Source: Mangifera indica
Taxonomy: Eukaryota; Streptophyta; Magnoliopsida; Sapindales; Anacardiaceae
Assembly (NCBI RefSeq): GCF_011075055.1
Contig: NC_058137.1
Coordinates: 13,563,463-13,627,462, forward strand
Direction: 5' to 3'
Length of the DNA: 64,000 bases
Part shown: positions 56,001 to 64,000 of the stretch, piece by piece
How the letters are laid out: every line of letters begins with the position of its first letter
Numbering within the stretch: the stretch's first letter is position 1
Notes under the pieces: model-generated
What the model saw: the letters and a program-made list of their open reading frames with translations, nothing else
What the model was told of the DNA's origin: nothing
Databases searched by the model: none
Position numbers and translations under genes: made by a program

Positions 56001-57266
56001 ACAAGACCCAACATTTAAGAAGATATTTTTCCTAGGATTGAATTTGTTTTGTTACTTAGATAACCCTTGACCTGACTCGATATTGAACCAAATGAACCTT
56101 GGTATCGTTAATGGTGAATGCCACAAGATGAATCTTGATAAGTTCAAAAGGTTGGTAATTCAACAATAGGCAAGCTATGCAAAAAGTTGGCCAAAAATCC
56201 TTTATTCATGATAAATATTGTTTATATAGTGCTAACTTAACCCTAAAATTACCCATGACCCAATAGACTTCCAAACTTCCCAAGCCTATTATCTAATTAA
56301 CTACCCAAAGCTATAATTAAAATTTAATATGACAACAGGACTCATTAAGGTCTAACCTGGTCACAAGAAAGACCGAAATTTATAAAAACCTAAAAATCCT
56401 AAATTTGGTAAAACAAAATTGCAAAATACACATTGAAATGACCTTTATTTGGGCTTACAAATTAGGTGCAACTAACAAAATAGGTTGTTGTATAGAGCTT
56501 GAAACGAGCTTCACGTTGATAGGTTACAGACCTTATAACTCTTCTCGAATCAAAAGTTACGGCCGTTCAAAATCTGTCTACACCTTTTGGATTAGATTTC
56601 TCCATAGGTTTGGGCCTGAATTAGGTTAACCTCTTTGTTGGCTCATTCAAGTATCCAGTCATCCTTGAGTGAGTTGGTTTTAGTCTCTAAGCCCTCCACA
56701 ACCTATTAAGGTCTATTGCACTTTTAGCTCTACTATTTGTAGTTGGCTCAATCTAAATGTGTAATGAATATCTTTGATAGCTCGATGCTCCCACGATGCC
56801 TACATAACTTTTCCACACTTGTTGGCTGAATTCATAGTGGAAAAAGAGGTGGTTTGATTTGGTTTAGAAATTTTCAAAACCTTTTTTTTTGTTTGGTTTG
56901 AAAAACTCCTAAACTACACTAAACCGGATTGTGCACACCCTTAACCTTAACTCTTAAAAAATGTTATTTTACACTCATATAACACTTTATATGATGTAAT
57001 TTTTATTATCCCTCAAAAGGTGCTACACAACCTCAGATAATCAATCTTCACTCTCTAAAATACTTAGTTTATTGGTATGACCCTTTAAGTTCACCGTGGA
57101 GTAGGCATAAGCCATTTATGGATGATCTAAAAACATTTCTAAAGGCTAAATGGCTATGGTAAACATCAAATAATGTGTCATAGCTCTTAAACCATGACGA
57201 AGTAACATACCATCGAACCTAATTTTCAATCGTACATCTCATGTATATAAGATCCTTCTATTAAAG
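56001..57266. other. No gene; possible LTR remnant
   Basis: A GAAACGAGCTTCACGTTGAT word followed by TATAACTCTTCTCGAATC and GTTACGGCCGTT (56500-56570) resembles, in opposite orientation, the GAGCGCTATTATATCTCGTT-GGAAAGCTC stretch at 2949-2976 of the solo LTR, a motif type common in plant LTRs. A 74-codon frame here has no recognisable domain. Confidence 0.35.
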
Positions 57267-58046
57267 ATGGTCAATAGAGCAAATGTTACAACTAAAGTCA
57301 CAGGGGATTGTTTTTTGAATCTTCCATCAGGATATCTTTTGAGATTCTACAGAGTTTTGTATTTTGCTAAAACTACTAGAAATATAATTTATGAATCTAT
57401 CTTATGTAAAAATAATTACAATGTACAATTCCATAGTAATGAATGTTTGATTCATTTTGGAAGTTCTCTAGTTGACAAAATAATAAAAAAAAATGATTTG
57501 TATGTTTTGGAACTAAATGATCTAAATATTATAAATTATGTCACAAATAAAAGATCTCGAGAAGAAATTAATCCAAGGTTACTTTGGCATCATTGCTTGA
57601 GTCACATAGGAGACAACAAGATAATAAGATTGGAAATAAGTGGAGTTTTGAATTCATTGGGTTTTGAACCCTATCTAACTTATGAATCCTGTCTTCAAGG
57701 AAAATGAACCAAGTCACCCTTTAAAAGTAAAAGGGAAAATGAACCAAAGAACTACTAGAACTAATACATTTTGATGTATATGGGCCATTTAGTAAAATAA
57801 CGAAAAGTGGTTTTTAATACTTCATCTCTTTTAACGACGTTTATGCAAGGTATAGGTAAGTGTATTTAATGAAATACAAATATGAATCCTTTAAAAAGTT
57901 CAAGGAATTCAAGAATAAGGTAGAGAAACAATCCAAAAAGAATATTAAAACCTTATGATCAGATCATGAAAGTGAATATTTGAATACAAAATTTCAAGAC
58001 AATCTGAAAGAAAATGGAATCATATCCTAAATGACTCCTTCATGCA
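57267..58046 (+). pseudogene. Ty1/copia GAG-pre-integrase and integrase fragment
   Basis: The frame 57267-57707 holds the pre-integrase region with TGDCFLNLPSG, YNVQFHSNECLIHFGSSLVD, DLYVLELNDLN and the histidine/cysteine part LLWHHCLSHIGDNKI ... YESCLQGK (His-His-Cys-Cys zinc finger). After a stop, integrase core relics follow in shifting frames, including LIHFDVYGPFSK near 57760-57795 and an SDHESEYLNTKF-like stretch near 57958-57990, with D/H/E positions partly kept. The reading ends at TPSC, where an LTR has inserted. Confidence 0.85.
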
Positions 58047-59889
58047 CATTGTAAGGTTTTAGGGCGTTACTAATTAGTAGTGCAACAAAATTAAAACTTT
58101 TAAAATTTATCAAAGATCTTACAGGATACTCGTTTTAATGCATATATTTATGAACATGTTAAACACACATAAGGTGTTTAGAAATTATACTTGTATTGTT
58201 AGTTCCTCCAAGACTACACATGGCTATGTAAAGAACTCTATCCAACCCTCTTGAGGTGACACCTTGGTATCCATGCAAAACACAATTAGGACGTGATCTA
58301 GAAATAAGGTTGTTAAGGTTTCTATCGACCGGTCTTAGAAATTCGATTATGACAAAGTGAGAAAAAGGTCACGATGATGCAACTTACATCAATAAGGTTC
58401 TAGGTGTGAAGATGTGTGTTTAAGATGTATGTGTTGGCTTGTTATCCAAATTTTGACTTAAACTAAACACCTTTATTTATAAAGTATGCATGAATCCTAA
58501 GTTAGTTAGGATTCTAATTACTTAGGTGATAAGGTGTCCAAGAGTTCTTATTAAAATTAAGACTCTTAATTTATTGAAAATTTTAATGCATAAGAATCCT
58601 AAAGAAATTAGGATTCCAACTCAACCAAAACTTTCTATCAAATAAGGACTCTGAAGAATTCTTGTTTAACTAAAACACTTTACTTATGGGTTAACTTAAC
58701 TAGTTGACTCTCATCCACCATTTGGCTTTGGTTAGTTGGGCTCCTAAGTAGGTCCAACCTAAACCATGCAGTGCATTTACACGATGCCATGTGGCATTGT
58801 ATGCACCAAATGATTCTGATCAAAACAAATCTATACGTTTCTCTCTTTCCATAATCCTAGGATTGTCTTCAAATGATGCTTACCTCTTTGTTCGTATCAA
58901 CCCCTTAATATATGTGACCTATTATCTGTCTATTGAACTAATAGTGTATAAATTCAGATACAGACCAATATTGACCTCTAACAAAGTGTCATGGCCATTT
59001 GGATGATATAGTGTCAATGAACATCCTTATAAGCTTTTACAACATCACAGTTATGTGCAATTTAATCCTTTCATCAACTGATATCTCTCGAGACTGAGAT
59101 ATAAAAGTATGTCTTCTTAGTAGTTTCTCAATATGAGTTGACACACATTAATGACTTACATAGATTAGACTACAACCATATCCCACTGTGGCCATAGATT
59201 CAAATAGTCATGAATGTCTTTCAACATTCACATATGAGATATTTTCTCTTATGCTTAGGAGTGACAAATCCTTTATTGATCAACCATATTATCTAGATAA
59301 ACTATCAGTTCATCCAGATAGTTCAGTGAAAATATAGTTTCCTATAGATGATACACTTAATACAAACTAAATCATCAAATTGTTCCCTACGAATATGGTA
59401 TAACTTAGACAATTATATCACATAGTAGACATACTGGATATCTCTGTTGAATGTCATGAGATGACATTAATGCGGGTAACAATGATAGTCATGTCATTAG
59501 GGTATTAGTATGGATTAGCTGTTAAGGAACTGTTTTTTTATATGACCAATAATGATAAGTCACATAGTCATTAAATCGTAGTAAGTAACTTATTGTATGA
59601 TTGTACTAGTGTATAAAGTAATTATTTGACCTGAGATGTCATGATCAGATCCAATATGGATACGCATGATTCAAATTGTGTATGAATACGAGGATAACTG
59701 TATTTCATAAAGAAACCATATTGGTCATGTGTTGTTTGATATATGAAGATGAATAATGATTAAGATAGGATTTATTGACTTTGAAAGTGTTTAGTTTTGA
59801 ATATCCATTTATTCGATTTGCATTAGAGCTTTGAAATGAATATTGATAAATATTATAAATCAAAATCTCTAGCTAGAGTATAATGTAAG
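58047..59889 (-). mobile_element. Minus-strand LTR related to the 41982-43615 solo LTR
   Basis: On the plus strand it starts TGTAAGGTTTTAGGGC (58049) with AATTAAAACTTTTAAAAT, the inverse of the end of the 41982 LTR. Around 59040-59150, ACATCACAGTTATGTGCAAT and ATATCTCTCGAGACTGAGAT match the inverse of 42720-42810. The far end near 59860 has CTCTAGCTAGAG, parallel to the start of the other copy. TCATGCA occurs at 58040-58046 and 59890-59896 and may include the target duplication. It splits copia integrase. No internal domains, so likely a solo LTR. Confidence 0.7.
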
Positions 59890-59896
59890 TCATGCA

Positions 59897-60550
59897 AAGG
59901 ATATTCCTACTAATATGCTCCAAATATTTAAATAAATTATTCATGTTAGGATTTTGACGATTTATAAGTTCAAAATCAATTTGGATTGGACAACAAAAGG
60001 ATATCACCTATACAGAATATACGATCAAATAAATTAGGTTTGATGGAGTATCTTATCATTGTGGTTTAAGGGTTATAACATATTACTAGATATTTACCAT
60101 AGTTGTTGAATTTCAGGATACATTTTTGAATCATCTAAAAAGGGACTCGCGGTTATGCTACGGTGAACCTAAAAGGTCACACAAATAAACCAAGCTTTCG
60201 AAAAGAATAATTAATTATTTAAGGATGGCTAGTACCTTCTAAAGGATAATAAAAATCATATAAAATGTTATATAGGTGTAAAAATAACATTTTAAATTTT
60301 AAGATGTTACTGAGATGAAATTAGGGTGGTTAACATATATATTTGATATAGATGCATGACAAGGCTTCAAATTATGAATTTGTTGGGCCAAATAAAAATT
60401 TTAAAATAGAAAATTTGGCTACAATTATATAAAGTACATTTTAGTTCATTTTGAACTAACATAAACATTCTTGCACTTTACTTTCTCTTATAAAACAAAT
60501 TAAAAGTTTTTCCCTTTCTTTAAGTTTTGGCTAGTGTAGGGCATCCACCC
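59897..60550. other. Non-coding, probably 5' part of the following gypsy or copia debris
   Basis: No reading frame of note. GGACTCGCGGTTATGCTACGGTGAACC (60146-60172) stands out as GC-richer. No LTR end or primer-binding site was recognised before the gag remnant that starts near 60550. Confidence 0.35.
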
Positions 60551-61680
60551 TAGGCCTTACTAATGCCAAGGCAGCAGTAAGATACAGAAGCACCCTCCTA
60601 GCAGAATAAAGGGAGTGTAGAAGCAGCTTGAGGTGAGATTTGAGATAAGAGCAAAAGATAGACACATCTTATTTACAACCTATCTAGTTGTCATCAGCAT
60701 TCAAATTTCAGAGGTAATGCAATGTTAGGAGGACTACCAACTGAAAAATGGTTGGAGGTAGTAAAGGATATCATGAGGATTTACTCGATGATAGATGCTG
60801 ATAAGATCTGTTATATCAGTCTACTATTAATGGATAATGCTAAGGTTTAGTAGTAGATGTTGTATGGGATTCACTGAGTTTCAAAGATGTCATAGGTAGA
60901 TTTCAAACAGGCTTTTGAGTTAAAGTGTGTGTCAGTCGATGTCATGTATATGAAAGCCTAATTGTTCCTTCATTTGAGGTAGAGGAACATGTCAGTCAAG
61001 GAGTTTTCAACTAAGCTGAACTCATTAGCCAAGTATGCTCTTAGCATGGCTAGTTCAAAAAGAGGCAAGCTAGATGTGTTTATAGGAGGACTGAGGGTAG
61101 ATATAGGCAAGGATGTCATGATAAGAGATAATCCTCTTAAGACTTTTTTAGAGGCCTTTAGTTGAGTCTTGAGATTTGAGGCCATGAGGCAACGCATAGC
61201 CAAGGAGAGAGAGTTATCAGAGAAGCTTACACCATTAGCCTAGGTATAGAGGCAGAGTCGAGGTCAATTAGGTATTAGTGGCAATTGGGGGGGGAGGGGG
61301 GGGGGGGGGGGGGGGGAGGCAGTAGATATGGTCCTAAATGAGAGAGTAAAGGTACAAGGTCTTTCCAACCTAAGAATAAGAAAAATTAGAGAGGTAAAAA
61401 ACTGAGAAAAGAAAACATCCTAGACATGATGATTCTTTTGCATGTTGTAAATGTGGCAGAAGGCACACCAGTGAGTGTTTAGTTGACCAAAGGGTATGCT
61501 ACAAATGTAAGTAGTCATGACACTTTGCTAGGCAGTGTACAACCTCAACAATAGTATTAGCCCTAACAGAGTAAACAGTTAGGGGAGAATAAGCCCATGT
61601 ATAACTACTCAAACATAGGGGAATACTAGCCACACATTTTTTTGTTACTAGAGGCATAATTGAGAGATTAGGATTGAAGC
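60551..61680 (+). pseudogene. Gypsy gag remnant with two zinc knuckles
   Basis: Early gag reads HQHSNFRGNAMLGGLPTEKW then MRIYSMIDADKICYISLLLM (60690-60845). Further gag is in other frames, for example AKYALSMASSKRGKLDVFIG then DIGKDVMIRD (61032-61130). Two knuckles follow: CCKCGRRHTSEC (about 61442-61478) and CYKC..HFARQC (about 61498-61542), the second containing a stop. A G-rich run interrupts the linker at 61287-61316. It shares family identity with the element at 8287. Confidence 0.8.
61287..61316. repeat. Poly-G tract
   Basis: Eight G, one A, then 21 G, embedded in the glycine-rich linker of the gag relic. It has strong G-quadruplex potential and uncertain true length. Confidence 0.95.
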
Positions 61681-62230
61681 CTTTAGTTATTCCCAAATCA
61701 GAACATAAAAGCTAGATAGGGATTTGGTTCATAACAGTTTAATATCCGTAAGGGAGATAATCTTCCTGAGAGATCATGCAATGGTCATAGACATAATAAT
61801 CATGGACAAGTTTGACTTCAATGTAATATTGGACATGGATTTCTTGAGTAGATATAGAGCTAAAATAGATTACAAGAAAAAGAAAGTTAGATTCAGTATG
61901 GATAATGGTGAACATTTCATATTCAGAATAAGTCAAAACCTCATCATGATGATTAATAGTATTAAGGCTAAGAAATTGCTAAGTAAAGGGTGTAAGGCAC
62001 ATTTGGTACATATGGTTTAGAAATAAGCTAAGATCATTCTAGGTATAAAGGATAATCTAGTGGTGCAAAAATTTCCAAATATATTTTCTAACAAACTTTT
62101 AGGGTTAGCGCTAGAGAGAAAGGTAGAGTTTAGCATTGAGTTGGCCACGAGAACAACACCAATTTCTAAATCCCTTTACAAAATGGCTTAGGTGAATTAT
62201 TAGAATTAAAGAAATAATTACAGGAATTGC
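61681..62230 (+). pseudogene. Gypsy protease remnant
   Basis: The frame 61724-62020 covers the C-terminal half of the retropepsin: MDKFDFNVILDMDFLSRYRA and FSMDNGEHFIF ... MMINSIKAKKLL. The catalytic Asp-Thr/Ser-Gly triad upstream is not recognisable. The RT-linker follows in relics such as LVVQKFPNIFSN. Confidence 0.8.
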
Positions 62231-63480
62231 TAGATAGTAAGTTGATCAGATAGAACTACTCACTATAAGGTGCACTAATCCTTTTCGTAAAGAAGAAAAA
62301 TAGATCAATAAGGATGTGCATTGACGATAGGGAATTGAATAAGGTCATAATAAAGAATAAATATCCATTCTCGAGAATTGATGATTTATTTGACTAGTTT
62401 AAGAGTGTTTCAGTATTTTTTAAGATAGATATGAGGTTAGGGTATCACTAAGTCAAAGTAGTAGAGCAAGATATACCTAAAACTACTTCCAAAACTAGAT
62501 ATAAACATTATGAGTTTGTAATCATGTCATTTGGATTGACCAATGTCCTGACAGTATTTATAAACCTCATGAATAGAGTGTTATAGGATTGTTTGGATAA
62601 GTTCTTAGTGGTGTTCATTGACATCTTGGTTTACTTTTGAACTTTAAAGAAGTATGAGCAACACCTAAGATTTATGCTCTAGAGATTGAGAAAAAGGCAA
62701 CTGTTTGTGTAGTTCCCTAAATATGAGTTCTGGCTAGATAAAGGGGCATTTATAGGTCATGTGGTTTCAATAGATGGCATATCAATAAAACCTAGTAAAT
62801 TTAAGGTAGTGATAAAGTGGCAGATACTGAAGACAACTAAGAAGGTTAAGAGTTTCCTAAGATTGGTAGGCTACTACAGACATTTTATTGAGGGATTCAC
62901 CAAGTTAGGTCAACCCCTCATAGAGTTAACATGAAAACAGATTCCTTTTACATGGTCAAAGTCTTGTAAGCAAAGTTTCCAGGAATTGAAGGTGAAATTG
63001 ACCTTAGCTCCTATCTTGCCTTGCCAAAAGAGGGCAAAGACTATGGTTTATACATAGATGCCTCATATTAGGGTTTGAGAGTAATATTGATGTAGAAAAG
63101 GAAGGTGATAACTTTTGTTTCTTATCAGTTAAAGGAGTATGAGGCTAGATACACCCTCCTCCCTCCCCTTTACTCATGATCTTGAGTTAACAGTAGTGGT
63201 GTTTACATTTAAGATATGGTGACACTACCTATATAGGGTGAAAAGTAACATCTACCTGCATCACAAGAGTCTCATATATCTATTCACTTAAAAGGAACTG
63301 AATATGGATAGAAATGGTAGTTAAAGTTGGTAAATGATTATGATTGCGAGATTAAGTACCATCTAGGTAAAACAAATGTAGTTGTAGATGCCCTTAATAG
63401 AAAAGTATTCTTATCACAGATTACCACTCACTATGAGTTATAACAGGAGTTAGTGAGAAAATAGATTAAGATTATCACTG
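62231..63480 (+). pseudogene. Gypsy RT and RNase H remnant
   Basis: RT motifs [57 protein letters not shown] and LVVFIDILVYF (about 62610-62640). In the last the catalytic FIDD has lost one Asp codon. GHVVSIDGISIKPSKFKVV and SFLRLVGYYRHFIEGFTKLG continue the connection domain. RNase H relics include SNIYLHHKSLIYLFT near 63245-63290. Many stops are present. Confidence 0.85.
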
Positions 63481-64000
63481 GGCAGTTGATAGGTCTCTAG
63501 ATCCAATCAACCATTTTAGATGAGATTCATATAACATAGGCTTTGAAAGAGGGATATCTACAGATCAAGTAGAAAAGGATTGGAAATGTTGAAACTAAGT
63601 TCAATATGGTAAAAGACATCTTGAGGTTTTAAAGAAAGATATGTATTCCCTGAGGTAGAGTTTGAGAGATAAGATTCTAGTAGAAGCACACTATCCTAGA
63701 AGTGTAAAAATGTATCAAGATCTAAGAAAGAAGTTTTGGTGGCCAAGAATAAAGAAAAATATTGCAAACTTTATGGCTAAATGTCTTGTGTGTCAATAGG
63801 TTAAGACTAAACATCAAAGGTCATCCGAACTTTTACAACCCCTTAGTATCTCTAAGTGGAAATGAGAACACATATCGATAGATTTCATGTTTAGATTACT
63901 AAGGGTCAAAGGTGGTTATAATGTATTATAGGCATAGTTAATTGGTTGACCAAATCAACACATTTAAGTATAGATTAACTGGGTTAGATCTATGTGAGAG
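63481..64000 (+). pseudogene. Gypsy integrase N-terminal remnant, cut by window end
   Basis: The order TKFNMVKDILRF, KMYQDLRKKFWWPRIKKNIA, NFMAKCLVCQ (zinc region, near 63700-63800) and SIDFMFRLL (first catalytic Asp, near 63880) parallels 13130-13440 of the other family member. Stops are present. The element continues beyond 64000. Confidence 0.8.

Overview
This is AT-rich, repeat-dense DNA from a flowering plant, most likely a eudicot. The evidence is one nuclear gene with many GT-AG introns and a plant ubinuclein layout, surrounded by layers of decayed Ty3/gypsy, Ty1/copia and LINE retrotransposons with plant-type LTRs, tRNA-iMet-like primer sites and plant LINE tails. No tRNA or rRNA gene, CRISPR array, bacterial operon or intact virus-like genome was seen. 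Species cannot be named from the sequence.

Layout. 1-8286: a copia RT/RNase H remnant, a candidate copia LTR carrying small palindromes, a clean 2.19 kb solo LTR (2138-4325, TSD GAAGC), a coding-like relic of unknown identity, and a second palindrome-bearing LTR-like stretch. 8287-15400: a gypsy element with a complete 5' LTR, primer site, heavily deleted gag-pol, polypurine tract and a 3' LTR cut at 15400. Its integrase is split by a 734 bp foldback transposon with a 9 bp TSD (13500-14233). 15401-19010: minus-strand copia and gypsy remnants with minisatellites. 19416-20350: a second, unrelated foldback transposon with a 9 bp TSD, ending about 350 bp before the start codon of the one real gene.

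20699-34038 (+): a ubinuclein-like gene, a predicted subunit of the HIRA histone chaperone complex. I can place 11 exons with canonical splice sites and a consistent frame (595 codons). The central ubinuclein domain is well kept. The N-terminal half of the Hpc2-related domain could not be found and the C-terminus stops early, so this may be a diverging or decaying paralogue. Its 3.9 kb second intron carries two 5'-truncated LINEs and a 29-base C run, and its third intron a LINE insertion reduced to about 20 bases.

34.6-46.7 kb: gene-poor sequence, a 2.9 kb LTR-like block, and a plus-strand LINE relic (endonuclease, linker, reverse transcriptase) split by a 1634 bp solo LTR (TSD TCATA). 46666-53795: a gypsy element whose integrase end, 3' internal region and first 0.9 kb of 3' LTR were removed by a deletion at a short microhomology. 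53.8-60.5 kb: microsatellite, LINE tail, and a copia integrase relic interrupted by an inverted relative of the 41982-43615 LTR. 60.55-64.0 kb: a degenerate gypsy gag-pol of the same family as the 8.3-15.4 kb element, running off the window.

I found no convincing new molecular system. The most interesting leads are the eroded ubinuclein gene with its in-frame upstream ORF, the foldback element next to its promoter, and the palindrome arrays in the copia-type LTRs.
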